Positions 33,371 to 44,799 of a stretch of DNA of 64,000 nucleotides are shown here, one piece after another (the stretch's first letter is position 1; each line of letters begins with the position of its first letter). The position numbers and the translations under genes are program-made. The stretch comes from Eurosta solidaginis (Eukaryota; Arthropoda; Insecta; Diptera; Tephritidae), in assembly GCF_040869045.1 (NCBI RefSeq), contig NC_090320.1, positions 142,932,941 through 142,996,940 on the forward strand, read 5' to 3'. The notes beneath the pieces were generated by a model. The model made no database searches. It had not been told where the DNA came from and saw nothing but the letters and a program-made list of their open reading frames with translations.

Positions 33371-34552
33371 GACGAAACTTAGTTGCTTTATTAAATTTTT
33401 TCTATGAAAATCTTACATATAATAAAAGTATGTAAAGCCGTTTTCACCTCCCCCAGTTAACGCTGACTGACTGATTGTGATAAAGGTCCTTACTGTTTAA
33501 ACATAGAACACTATCATATATAACCGTTCGTCTCCATTGACTCACTGCTCCTGCATGCCGGTGATGCCTACCGATCATTCAAGATCATTTTATTTGGTGA
33601 GGAACAAATGGTTCCTAGTATGTTTAAACTTAGGCATGTAATTTTAAGATTCCTTAGTTTTTTTAATTCTTTCGTATACCACGGAAGTTTGTACAGCCTC
33701 TTTCGTGTCAGTATTTTTACCCAATCTATGGTCGAATAAAATAGATTTGAACGTTAAGAAACTACCAGATTTATCAAGTCTATATCAGATGAAAAACCAA
33801 TAAAACTGGGAAAATTATATGAATTACAAGTGAAAGTTTATCTGCTTTCAGAAGTATCCCGTGCATGACAATAAAAACTAAAATTAATAGCCAAAGATAT
33901 ATGATGTCTATCCTTGGGAGTGATTGGCTTTGTACATTCTCTGATATTGTCACTAATAAATATGAGGACCAGTAGTATATTTAGTGTTTTAACCCTTTTG
34001 TTGATTTACATTGAATTAAGGCTAAGTTATACCATAGACAAACGGATATTTTAAAGATGTTTTAACACGAATTAATGCAAATAAAATTTTTTTCCCAACA
34101 GACGATGGTATAAAAAGAAGAAAAATTGTTTAAGTACTTCCGTTATATAAATGGACCAAAAGAAACAAAAAATATCTCTTCAAATAAGACAAATCTTAAA
34201 TGTGGAGTGCACATTGTCGAGCTTAGGTAAAGAATATATCGAAAGTCTATTTATTGCACTCCACCTTTATATTTTTGTTCCCCATACAAATGTGGTTATG
34301 TTAAAATTTGAATATCAAAGTTCAACAAGATTATGTCTTTCTTGATAAAAACATTTTTCGTTTCTTCTGGTCCATTTATGTAAAAGGACTACTTCAAATG
34401 TTTTTATCTGTTTTCTATTTTCTATTCTTGTTGCATTGTCAAAGTGACAAACTATGTGTAATGTTTTCAATGAGCTTTTACTTAAAAATCGATCGCAAGA
34501 TTCCACAAGTTGGACTTTCTAATAACTTTAAATATCTCGTTCGCTGTCCCAT
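33371..34552. other. AT-rich, no gene recognised
   Basis: Several 60-80 aa frames (34151-34345, 34308-34556) lack any family and overlap each other. ATTTATATAAATGGACCAAAAG and GTCCATTTATG near 34146 and 34370 form a weak inverted pair. Confidence 0.4.
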
Positions 34553-35100
34553 CTAGAAAACTCCTTTATCCTAAATATTACAACCTAATAAAGCCCGAAG
34601 TTTCGTTCTAAATTAAGGTCTCTAAGCTAAATTTCCAAGTTCGGACGATTTTTTGAATTTTCGCGACTCCTGGATCACCTAGGGAAATTTGTTTACCCTC
34701 ATGTTGCATGGTCAACGGATCCTAAAGTATGTTCTTAGTATCAAGAATCTAACATTACGTGAAATTTCTCGAATAGCGGTTGCAAGATTCCACATTTTAT
34801 AAATGGACTCCCTAAATATCTGTATGTACATATCTAGATCTGTATCCTCTAGAAAACTCTCTTATCTCAAATATTATAATGTTTTAAAGCCCGAAGCTTT
34901 TTTCAAAGTTTTAGGTCACTGAGTTATCGGGAAATTCCTTAAAACTCGAAAGCAAAATTTCTAAGCTCGGACATTTTTTAGAATCTTAACGATCCTTGGA
35001 CCACCTAGTAAACTTTTTCTCCTCATGATTATTTGTCATCGGGTTAAAATGTGTGTTCCAAGTTTCAAGACTCTAGCTGTCCCGGAAGTTATTCAATATG
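34553..35100. repeat. two diverged units of a roughly 300-bp repeat
   Basis: The block AAACTC.TTATC..AAATATTA, AAGCCCGAAG, CCAAGTTCGGAC/CTAAGCTCGGAC, ACCACCTAG and CCTCATG occurs at 34556-34815 and again at 34853-35100. A reverse-oriented fragment is present near 38500-38600 (CCCGATGACAATGC, CCGATAGGTGG). This is a dispersed non-coding family. Confidence 0.65.
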
Positions 35101-35639
35101 CCTTAACGTGAGTCAATGGAAGCCTCATTTGCACGATCAATAGCCCAAATTTCAGCTCCATGTTTCCTACCCATACACTTCAATGCACGATCGTTGGTAC
35201 TAAATTTGTAATCGGGTGTACAAAAGGTCTTACCTTGGAAGGGTACGGAGTTTATCAATGGTCCTTTCCATTTTAAGGATAATGTTATCCGGTTGCTAGG
35301 CAACTCCACCTTGAATTCCATTACTATTCTGTGCCAAGAACAAATATTTTGCTATAGCATGTTTTAATGCCAAGTGCTATCAGATACATGCTACAATTCC
35401 AGCATTTTTAATACAAGTACTAAGGGATGGGAACAACCTTTTCTGAGCATAAATCTGCATCACAATTAAGGGAATGTGATTACGACCTTGCCAACACAGC
35501 ATGATTGAAATGTTCGTTCCGCTTATGAATAACTACTTCGACGTCATCTATAAAAGATACATCTTCATAATCACAGGGACTGAACACATTTACCCTAGAT
35601 CAGATGCCATCGGTCAGCAAAGCCTAACGCAGTTTCAAA
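35101..35639. other. no gene recognised
   Basis: A minus-strand 72-aa frame (35103-35321) has plausible composition but matches nothing I know. The rest is anonymous. Confidence 0.35.
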
Positions 35640-36090
35640 CATTTAAAAAAAAGAGTGACCACAACCCACTCTTACAAGTATCAATTGTTATCTGTTTATC
35701 TTCATTTACTCAGCAGACTATACTCCAGAGTCACAACTTGGGATGTGGTAAAGCTGAATATATCGGTGATCAGAGAAGGAGTGCCCGTTGGGAACTCTTC
35801 AACGCGATATCCGATCTACCAGTTCTCTACTAACCAGGGTGAGGTCCAGGACCTCCTCCCTTACTGCTGTAACAAAAGTCGGGCATTATCCCTCTTACAT
35901 AAACATAGTGCCTTATCTATAATAAAAGTAAATAAAGACTCACCTCTCACAAGCACGCCAACACCTCTCCGCTTTGCTTCAGCTGTGATTTGATCCAGTA
36001 TGGCAGGTGGTGGTCCCGCTACTTCCGCGTGGGGCATATACACTGAGACCACCCACAAGTATTGATACATCGCTCGAGGCATGGGAGGAT
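35640..36090 (-). pseudogene. non-LTR endonuclease (APE-type) fragment
   Basis: The minus strand reads SVYMPHAEVAGPPPA, RGESLFTFIIDKALCLCKRDN, then in a shifted frame PTFVTAVREEVLDLTLVS and FSDHRYIQLY. These are the later part of the apurinic-type endonuclease of I/LOA/Jockey-like non-LTR elements. The central catalytic segment (normally a GCDxNAHH-like block) is deleted between KRRGVGVL and RGESLF. FSDHRYI carries the catalytic SDH. Confidence 0.78.
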
Positions 36091-36167
36091 CCAGAGCGCC
36101 CTTGGGGAGGTCTAACTACGCGAAAAAACTCCGATTTTTTCGGCAGCCTCATTCAACTCAGCCGCCG

Positions 36168-36482
36168 CCGTGGTGTGGTGGTAGCGTAGATCATTGGTTC
36201 ACGCCACGGGCAAAGCAACATTAAAATTTAAGAAACAAGTTTTTTTCAATTAGAATAACGTTTTTGTAAGTGGAGTCGCCCCTCGGCATAAAAGTGGCAA
36301 GCACTCCGAGTGTATTTCTCCATGAAATGTTCTGGCTTGCAGATGTCGTTCGGTGTCGGCATAAAACATGTAGGTGCCGTTCCACCAATTTGTAGGAAAC
36401 ATTAAAAGGAGCACGGCGCAAATTGGAAGAGAAGCTCGACATAAAACCTCTTCGGAGGTTATCGCGCCTTACATTTATTTAG
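36168..36482 (+). mobile_element. tRNA-derived SINE, copy 2
   Basis: The head GTGGTGTGGTGGTAGCGTAG is A-box-like. It is followed by a degraded B box (GGTTCACGCCACGGG), GCAAAGCAACATTAAAATTT and the common SINE body, ending TCGCGCCTTACATTTATTTA. It lies about 250 bp upstream of the TfIIB exon, so it is probably in the preceding intron. Confidence 0.82.
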
Positions 36483-36735
36483 TAATATGTTTCAATTTGT
36501 TCGGTGGTAGCGTCTAGCGATTTTTTCTATAGTCGATTAAAGTCAGCCGAAAAAATTTGGCATTGCTTATCCATTCATTGGTCCATCCCAGAAATCATTC
36601 AAATGTTCTTTTGCTATTACTACCATTTAAACAAATATAACTCTTCCCTCTGATTTAATATTACAACAACAATATTTCTATTGAAATTATAAAAAATCGG
36701 TAGCCGTAATATACCATTATCACTTCATTATATAG

Positions 36736-36970
36736 GTACATGATGGAAAAAATCTTAAAGGCCGATCGAATGATGCTAAGGCTTCGGCATGTTTATATAT
36801 TGCTTGCCGGCAGGAAGGTGTACCGCGTACTTTCAAAGAAATTTGCGCTGTCAGTAAAATAAGTAAAAAAGAAATTGGACGCTGTTTTAAACTGACACTT
36901 AAAGCTCTTGAAACAAGTGTGGATTTGATTACTACAGCAGATTTCATGTCCAGGTTCTGCGCAAATCTGG
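36736..36970 (+). CDS. TfIIB: TfIIB internal exon (first cyclin-like repeat)
   Basis: This codes for part of transcription initiation factor IIB, which bridges TBP-DNA and RNA polymerase II at promoters in the nucleus. The reading frame starts at GTA after acceptor AG (36734-36735). It reads [60 protein letters not shown] and ends FCANL plus one base before donor GTAATT. The 78 codons are open and closely match the animal protein through the end of cyclin repeat 1, with no stops or frameshifts. Length and phase fit the next exon at 42683. I did not find upstream exons coding for the zinc ribbon. Confidence 0.95.
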
Positions 36971-37329
36971 GTAATTTTATTCATTATATTTTTTTTTACA
37001 TATAAAGGGTATTCGTGCAAAACGTTGTAAACGCTTGTTACTAAAAACCCTAACTTCTTAAGACTACCGTTAATATTAATCTCTTCCAGTGCTCATATAT
37101 AAACTCGGCGAATATTATATTTTTAAAGGTTTATTTTTTGCTTTCCTGAAAAATTATGATCGTCGCTCACAACGTTATTCCCGATATTCTTTTATAAGTA
37201 TATTAGAGTAGTTAAAAAAATATTCTTTTGGAAATTCATATTCGTTGGCGCGTAACATTGTTCCTTTTGATATAAAATCAGACGCATCTTTTATTTGAGA
37301 AAAGTTTTTTTTTTGGTCGCGCTACTCTT

Positions 37330-37770
37330 ATTTTATATGTAATAGTAGGGGAGCCGACTGCAAAAAACATGTTGCATGTTGTATTCAAATGGGACCAGTA
37401 TAACACATTTACTGGTATCTGGGACAACCTGAAACCGTGGACTTGCCAGATCCTAGCTTGGCAGGATCGTGGTAATTCGTCGATGAAAAGTAAATTTTCG
37501 GCAAAAATATGTTGCATAGTGTATTCAAATAAAATGTTCAAATTATGAGAGTTCGCAACGCCCCGACCCCAAAAGTACCAACTTGCCACCTCCTATCCTC
37601 GAAGAAACCCTTGGCAAATCGGTTCAAAGAAGGAGCAATTGCACCAAAATATTTTGCATAGTGTATTCAAATGAAATATTCAAATTATAAAAGCTGGCAA
37701 CGCCCCGACCCTAAAAGTAACGACTTGGCACCTCCTATCCTGGAAGAAACCCTTGGCATGTCGGTTCAAA
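37330..37770 (+). repeat. intronic repeat, plus copy with partial tandem duplication
   Basis: Contains CATGTTGCATGTTGTATTCA, GGACTTGCCAGATCCTAGCT, ATGTTGCATAGTGTATTCAA, CACCTCCTATCC and GAAACCCTTGGCA. The last third (from the TTGCATAGTGTATTC block) is repeated in tandem at 37641-37770. An inverted copy lies at 42237-42490 in the same intron. Confidence 0.8.
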
Positions 37771-39222
37771 GGACACGGTATGCTTGAACTATGTTTTATT
37801 CCGAAATCATACTATCTCGGTTTTTTTGCAGATTCCTTCCTTGTGAGTCAATTCGTTGGTCTAGTCGAGCACATAAAATCTGCATACTTAGGGTTTCTAA
37901 TATATCCTCAAATTTTGGAGTTAGGGATCAAAACCCCTTTTTCATAGGTTGATGCATATAATATTCTACATACGCAACAACAGTATACAAACTGTTAATT
38001 TGTAAAATGTCATATATATGTCTTGTACATAATTAGCATCGATGAAATGTGTAGCTTATTCTTTGCACTGAATCCGCCCCATTACGCTAGGCTGATTGAA
38101 AAATAGAAATTTCAACTCTTATTCAAGAATTCAAACATGGAGCGTTTGGTGTAAAGCGCACAAAAAATTAATTAGCGGCATCACCGGTGGACCTTACCCT
38201 TCAACATACCATCGATGCTAATAAAGCAAACACTTGAACAGGTATAACCCACTTCAGAAATTCGATTTCTGCCAGGCAACGATGGGCTCTTAGTCACAGT
38301 ATGAGAACTAAGGTATTATCTCACGTATTCCAACAGGCCGTACTTACAAACAGTGATGATATGTGACCTGGAATCATGAAACGGGAATCATGAAATTGAA
38401 TCATGAATTGTGCGAAAACAAGTTTTCGAGAAAAACGCATTTAAAGGTTTTGTTTAGCTTGACTCTCTGTAGCAGCCGGCCGTTGTGAGCGAATTTTGTA
38501 AGTAAGTAACTTCCCGATAAGCTACAATCTTGAAACTTGGAATATAGTTCAGAACCCGATGACAATGCAATAATAAGAAAAAAACTCCGATAGGTGGCGC
38601 ATGGATCGAAATATTAAAAAAAAAAAAAGTATATGTGGTCCGATTTGCCTTTAAATGCGATTTGTGAAAAAACTAAGAAAGATAGAAAACTGCGGTTTGT
38701 TCAATTGGAAAGAGGATTAAATTTCTTATAAGAATTACTTAAAAAGTGAAGAACGGTATTTTCACAAAGAGGTCGTTTCATGATTCCAGGTTACATATTC
38801 ATATGCATTGCAAAAGAGTCGAATCTAAAAAGACCGAAATAATATCGAAAGCATAATTTAGGTTGTGAAAAAGTCAATAAATCCATTTCCTTCAAATAAT
38901 CACAAGGACTTTCTCTTCAATATATCCACTGGTAGAGCAGCTTCGTCTGAAGTTGCAGACTTCTTTCTAAACGTCGTGTCACTGGGGAAAAAAACAGAAG
39001 GTAACTTTTATGGAAAATGTTTCTACGGCACCTGGTAGTTTTGAAAAATCGAATAAGCGGAATATAATTTCGAATTTTTCCTCTCAATGTGCAAAAAAGA
39101 AAATTAGCAGTAAAGATGGGGAACGGCTTTGCTTAAGATGGAAAGAGATGTTTTGGAAGGCTTTTGAGTATAGCTGCGAAAAAAAGTAGATATTGAATTT
39201 CAACTAGCTCTGGTACCTCCAG

Positions 39223-41236
39223 CGGGTCTACCACGTTATCCCCAAAATCAAAATCCCCAAAACAAAATCCCCAAATCAAAATCCCCAAAATCAAAATCCC
39301 CAAACTTATAATCCCCAACACAAAATCCCCATTTTATGTGTGAAATAAATTCAAATTAGGTTTAAAATCGCCGCGACCAAAAAGGGCTAATAATCCATAC
39401 CAACTTTCTGCATAGGCGGCCTTCGGCCTCGCTTATAAAAAATAACCCTGGGCTACGCCATGCCAAGTCCGGGTGTGTGGTATAACCGTGGCTACCGCCA
39501 CGATGATGTCCTTCTGCGTAGTACACGCTTCTGTCAGCTTGTTCGAATTAGAGCGACTAGCAGTCCTATATATGTATTGCCAAAACATGAATATATAGTT
39601 ATACATACATAAATATGAATGAAAGAGGAAAGAGATATTGCTATTTTTTGCACGGTCATGATGCTTATCATAGCACTGGGATTTTGCGTTTGGGTATTTT
39701 TTTCTCTTTGGGGATTTTTTGTTTGGGTATTTTTTTGGGGGGATTTCGTGGCACTCCCACCTCCAGCATTATTTCAGAATTCGGGAGAAATGAATCGTAC
39801 CGAAAAATCAGCGTTGGCAAAACTTTTGACATCTCGCGCCAACCCAGTGTGTCCCCCTTCTGTTAATGTGGATGTAATCGACGGTTTCTCTTTTATATAT
39901 CATATTGGAGCCTCACTCCCACAAACATGCGGAAAGTTGGCCGAATCCATCTTGCAAAGAGTATGTAGCACTTCGTCAACAGAAATTCATCGGGAGTGCC
40001 ACGAAATCCCCAAACACAAAATCCCCAAAGAAAAAAATACCCAAACACATAATCCCCAAATTCAAAATCCCCAAAATCAAAATCCCCAAACACAAAATCC
40101 CAGTGCTATGATAAACATCATGACCGTGTAAAAAATAGCCACATCTCTTTCCTTTTTCATTCATATTTATGTATGTATAACTATATATTCACGTTTTGGC
40201 AATACATATTTTTATTTATCCATATATAGGACTGTTAGTCGCTCTAATTCGAACAAGCTAACAGAAGCGTGTACTACGCAGAGGGTCTACCACGTTATCC
40301 CCAAAATCAAAATCCCCAAAGAAAAATTCCCCAAATCAAAATCCATAAAATCACAATCCCCAAACACAAAATCACCAACCGACAATCCCCGAACTCATAA
40401 CCCCCAAAATCAAAATCCAAAAGATCAAAATCCCCAACACCAAATCCCTATTTTATGTGTGAAATAAATTCAAATTAGGTTTAAAATCGCCGCGACCAAA
40501 AAAGGCTAATAATCCATACCAACTATCTGCATAGGCGGCCTTCGGCCGCGCTTATAAAAAAGAACCCTGGGCTACACCATCCAAGTCCGGACGTGTGTCA
40601 TGACCGTGGCTACCGCCACGGTGATGTCCTTCTGCGTAGTACACCCATTTATTTTAGTATAGGTGAGGCTTGCAATTTAATATGATTGAATTATTGCGAT
40701 TAATAGTTCCACATATGCATAGGTAAAAATATATATAGTCATAAAATTAAAATATGGTTATACATACATAAATACGAATTTTAGCTCAGATCGAACAATG
40801 TTTTTGCTATTTTTTACACGGTAATATAGTTTATTCAAACCATGGAAATTTTGTTTGGGGATTTGATTTTGGGGATTTTTTCTTTGGGGATTTTGATTTT
40901 GGGGATTTTTACTTTGGGATTTTGATTTTGGGGATTACTTATTTGGGGATTCTTTTTTCCTTGGGGATTTTGTGGCACTCCCTACGCAGAAGGACATCAC
41001 CGTGGCGGTAGCCACGGTTATCCACACACCCGGACTTGGCATGGCGTATACAAGGGTTATTTTTTATAAGCTCGGCCGAAGGCCCACTATGCAGAAAGTT
41101 GGTATGGATTATTAGCCTTTTTTGGTCGCGGCGATTTTAAACCTAATTTTAATTTATTTCACACATAAAATGGGGATTTTGTGTTGGGGATTATGAGTTC
41201 GGGGATTTTGATTTTGGGGATAACGTGGTAGACCCA
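39223..41236. mobile_element. composite inverted-repeat element with CCCCAAAA-rich arrays
   Basis: Bounded by a 35-bp inverted repeat, GGGTCTACCACGTTATCCCC on the left (39223) and its complement on the right (to 41236). CCCCAAAATCAAAAT-type short tandem repeats occur at 39238-39335, 40005-40110, 40290-40450 and, inverted, at 39690-39755, 40855-40980 and 41170-41225. A 270-bp unit with AAATCGCCGCGACCAAAAA, CCGTGGCTACCGCCACG and GTCCTTCTGCGTAGTACAC occurs directly at 39335 and 40450 and inverted at 40983. GGGAGTGCCACG marks a second set of inverted ends. The ends lack an obvious target duplication. Confidence 0.75.
39762..39992 (+). pseudogene. coding-like segment captured between inverted repeats
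   Basis: Inside the long frame 39619-40131, the part outside the repeats reads ALFQNSGEMNRTEKSALAKL, VNVDVIDGFSFIYHIGASLP and GKLAESILQRV. From memory this resembles a repetitive insect protein family with an N-terminal FxxxGxMRxxxKS motif and a VIDGxxLLH motif, often mobile-element associated. Both flanks are C4A4-type repeat translated into low-complexity peptide. Function unknown. Confidence 0.4.
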
Positions 41237-41830
41237 AATTCATCTAGTCTTCGATATATACTTTCATCCATGTATCAAAAATCTTCAAAGGCAGACTGGT
41301 AAAGAATTTGACGTTCCATTCACTATACGTGGTCCGCTTCAAACACGTCCAAATGGCTTTGTAGGTAGCTTGAAAATTTTTCGTTTAAGATGGAAGTTCT
41401 ACAAGAATTCACTTGTAATATGTATAATGTGAAATGCTGCGCCAGTGTCAACAATGCAAGGTTATAAATTTTCCAAAGGATGTACGGAACAACAAAAAAT
41501 AATTAAAAATGTATTAAGAAAATTAAAGGCTTTGACTCAAGTACTATTCCACCATACTGGAAATCCCTTAAGCAAAAATTATTAAGGACAGCTTACGTCA
41601 GTTCTATGTGGCTAAACGCGACTGAATCAACTTGTGTTAAGTTTCCTGCGGATGAATGTGGTTGGTTTAATGATCACGGAATTTTTAAATCACGCTGGAT
41701 CGACGGTGAATCGGTACCTCTTGATATTGGTGAGGTGTTGAGATTTTCTATAAACAGTTCGGAAGAAAATGTGGAGACTGAATACTACGATGAAATGGTG
41801 TTGGCCGGAGATGAACCTGATATAGAATAA
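41237..41830 (+). pseudogene. unrecognised coding remnant, possibly the same family as the captured segment
   Basis: The frame 41606-41830 (74 aa) begins MWLNATESTCVKFPADECGW and ends with an acidic tail. Upstream, in another frame, IPPYWKSLKQKLLRTAYV (about 41545) leads into it. The pattern PPxxxSLxQxxxRxxYxxxxW then GW resembles the C-terminal tail of the same repetitive protein family suspected at 39762. The composite element may thus have split one gene. Confidence is low. Confidence 0.35.
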
Positions 41831-42236
41831 GTACTTTTTGCACAGTTAAAATAAGATAAGGTAAATATATTCACTTTGAGGTAAATGAAACTGAAAAATA
41901 TTTAGAAAAAAACGTGCATTATGGTGCTCCTTATTTCGGAAATGTGATCTTTATTGGCATTGCATATAACAATACAACAAAGGCGCAGACTAATGTAAAC
42001 ATATTTTCTTTAATTTATGAATACAGCCATGTTGGTTATTTCATCATGATTGAAATAATAAATAATCTCTAAACCGTATGCAAATATAATACTTAGTATT
42101 AAATCTATTTGAAATAGTGGAAAGAACTGTGAACTTAAAACCTGCAAATTTTTTTTCCTGTCACGTATATGAGAAAATAAGATTACCCTTCATGCAAAAT
42201 TTCAGATCGGTAAAAGATGTAATATATCGTGCACCA

Positions 42237-42490
42237 CCTTTGAACCGACTTGCCAAGGGTTTCTTCCAGGATAGGAGGTGACAAGTCCGTTGCCAGCTCT
42301 CATAATTTGAACATTTTATTTGAATACACTATACAACATATTTTCGCCGAAAATTGACTTTTCATCGATGAATTACCACGATCCTGCCAAGCTAGGATCT
42401 GGCAAGTCTACGGGTTGAGGTTGCCCCAAATACCAGTAAATGAGTTATACTGGTCCCATTTGAATACAACATGCAACATGTTTTTTGCAG
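42237..42490 (-). repeat. intronic repeat, minus copy
   Basis: Reverse complement of the repeat at 37330-37770: GCCAAGGGTTTCTTCCAGGA, GATCCTGCCAAGCTAGGATC, CAACATGCAACATGTTTTTTGC. It ends 190 bp before the second TfIIB exon. Confidence 0.82.
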
Positions 42491-42682
42491 TGGGCTCCTG
42501 GACTATAAAGGAATGTTGAGTTACTTAGAATGGACACAGTGTGAAATCAGTTATATTAAAACAACGTTAGTACTGAGCGCAGTTTGCATTTTTTCGTGTT
42601 CAAGCTCGTTACTTTCCAAAAAAAATTGATTTAGCTACTTTAATGTATATGCCTATATAGTTTAACAAAACATTTACTTTAG

Positions 42683-42804
42683 ACCTTCCAAACATGGTTC
42701 AACGGGCAGCTACATACATAGCAAAAAAAGCCGTCGAAATGGACATTGTTCCGGGAAGATCACCAATTTCAGTTGCTGCTGCTGCTATTTACATGGCTTC
42801 CCAG
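42683..42804 (+). CDS. TfIIB: TfIIB internal exon (start of second cyclin-like repeat)
   Basis: After acceptor AG (42681-42682), AC completes the Asp codon begun at 36970. The frame continues [40 protein letters not shown], then donor GTATGT. These 40 codons are the linker and first helices of cyclin repeat 2, which contact TBP and BRE DNA. The exon ends on a whole codon. The following exon, which should code for the rest of repeat 2, was not recognised in the remaining 21 kb. It may lie beyond the window, so the downstream satellite may also be intronic. Confidence 0.95.
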
Positions 42805-44217
42805 GTATGTTCCTATTATCCTGAAATCCAGCAATCGCCTTCTCCTAGATGCTAAAATATGCCAAAGTGCTAAATCAAACAAACTTCAAGAATTTTTGGA
42901 GATTTCACTAAGTTGCAATTCTGAAACTCAAGAAGCCTAGCTGAAATTCAAGTGGAGCAGTAAGAGCTGTCAAAATTGGGTTTGTCGGCAATGTCTCAAA
43001 TACCACATTGTGCTAGTTATTGCTGGATTTGGCAGGTTGTGTTCCTTAATTTTACATCGCACATTATCTTGATTTATAAAATTTAAAATATGCAAAATAC
43101 AAGTGGGTTCGAGTTCGAGTTCAAGGCCAGAACAATAATTTGTATGATAATTATCAGAGCTGCTCAACCCCTATACACTTGCAGACATAGATAAAAATTT
43201 ACACTACACAAAAAAAATTATATCACACTCTTACACTTATAATTAAAATTCATTTGAAAATGCCTGAGTTTCTTATGAAAGTGCAAAGAGAAAGCACTTC
43301 CATATGGAAGCTCACGCACTTGGCTATGATAAACAAATTTACACCGATAAATTGACAACTTAAAATTATGCAAAAATTTTTAGCACTGAAAAAAATGTGT
43401 ATTCAAAATTGATTGATTAAGAAAATTAAATTTACTCCATCCATTTACGGGTTTGACCTCAGAATTTGAGATAAGACTTGGAAATTTAAATACGCCTTTA
43501 TTTTGACATTATATTAATGGTATTAAAAGTCATGATAAATCACATGTGTGCGTCTTGAGTCGTTCGAGACTCGGGATCGAAAAATCGCGCTTCCTTTGTC
43601 TTGATCGAGTTTTACGCTCTGTGCGAAGTTGAACATCACGAAATTCTCCAAGTCCAGCCTGAAGTATTTTTTCGTGTTCTCAATCATTTCCGAGTTAAGG
43701 CTCGAACAGTTGCCGACACTTAGCAGCAACCTATTTATATTAGATAATAATGAAGCGAACTCTTTGAAATATAGTATTTGGACTAACATTGCGTTCGACA
43801 GCAACATCTATTCAAAAATGTATAAAGTGCGCGTGGCTCCACCCTTATTGGACTCAGTTTTACCCACAATTCCGAAGCTATAACTCTGGTAATAATTGAC
43901 GTATCGGAATGCAATATTTATTAATGACAATAAAAAATGAAATAATTATCAACCGGTGATGAATGAAGTTGTTGTGCCGGATAAAAGGTGGCTTATTATC
44001 TATGTCTCGATTATGTTAATATACGTATAACCTGATATTTTAAATTTTATATAAAGTATGTTCTGACATACACCATACACCATAGCTAGAGGTCTATATT
44101 ATTTTTTGGGAATTAAGTTTAATTGCTCTTGAGTATTGTGATAGTATAGAGATTTACGAAATGTTTTAAGCAATCAACACATTGAAACTTTTAACCTTTA
44201 GCAACATTTATTTAGCT
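42805..44217. other. AT-rich sequence after the TfIIB exon, no gene
   Basis: Contains a B-box-like GGGTTCGAGTTCGAG fragment near 43108 whose flank (GCCAGAAC.ATAA.TTGTATGATAATTAT) recurs near 44840, a shared repeat end. A minus-strand 94-aa frame (43523-43807) has no recognisable family. Confidence 0.45.
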
Positions 44218-44545
44218 TGCTCCGCGTACCACACCGGAGATCCTGGGTTCACGGGCAAAGCAACATCAAAATTTTAGAAACAGGTTTTCTCAATTATAAG
44301 AAATTTTTTTAAGCTGATTTTTTGCCGCTGATTTAGCAAGAACTCCGTGTGTATTTGTGCCATGAAAAGCTTCTCAGTAAAAATTCATCTGCCTTGCAAA
44401 TGCCGTTCAGAGTCGGCATAAAATATGTAGGTCCAGTACCGCCAATTTGTAGGGAAAATTTGAAAGGAGCACGACATATTGGAAGAGAAGCTCGGCCTAA
44501 AATCTCTTCGAAGATTATCGCGCCTTACATCTATTTTTTGATCGA
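44218..44545 (+). mobile_element. tRNA-derived SINE, copy 3
   Basis: The head CTTGCTCCGCGTACCACACC, CCTGGGTTCACGGGCAAAGC (degraded B box) leads into ATCAAAATTTTAGAAACAGG, GCCATGAAAAGCTTCTCAGT, AGTCGGCATAAAATATGTAG and GGAAGAGAAGCTCGGCCTAA, ending TCGCGCCTTACATCTATTTT. Confidence 0.83.
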
Positions 44546-44799
44546 AAAATAATTTTAGTTTTTATTATTATTATTTTTTAATTGGAATAGTAGATAGAAA
44601 ATTTTTAAGGCCTGTCAGAGCTGCGCAGACAGATCCATTTCGAAGATTGCTAAGCCTTCATCATTAGTACGCACTATATTTTATCAGCGTTACGCCATTT
44701 GTTTCAAATCACTGATAATGTTGGATTTTTATTTACTTTTAATTACAATGTGAAATTTACATGTGCTCTTGCTTTATTAACATTTATTTTTGTTTTATC

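Larger units (their letters stand above)
36971..42682 (+). other. TfIIB intron, 5.7 kb, repeat-filled
   Basis: Begins GTAATT and ends TTTACTTTAG. It is a phase-1 intron: the codon for Asp in NLDLPNMVQ is split G/AC. It contains an inverted pair of a dispersed repeat (37330-37770 and 42237-42490) and the C4A4-rich composite at 39223-41236. The rest is anonymous AT-rich DNA. Confidence 0.9.

Noticed and set aside
36720..37020. Two minus-strand frames across the first TfIIB exon
   Set aside because: Shadows of the conserved + strand coding.
39238..41225. CCCCAAAA repeats as a true telomere or CRISPR array
   Set aside because: Units are irregular, mixed with AAAATC spacers, and present in both orientations inside an intron. 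They neither cap an end nor separate unique spacers.
41606..41830. RNA polymerase III subunit RPC8-like similarity in the acidic tail
   Set aside because: Only a short VPLDIGEVLRF-like stretch is suggestive, and the upstream sequence fits a mobile-element family better.
42746..42940. 64-aa plus frame over the second TfIIB exon
   Set aside because: It is out of frame with the conserved TfIIB reading and runs through the splice donor.
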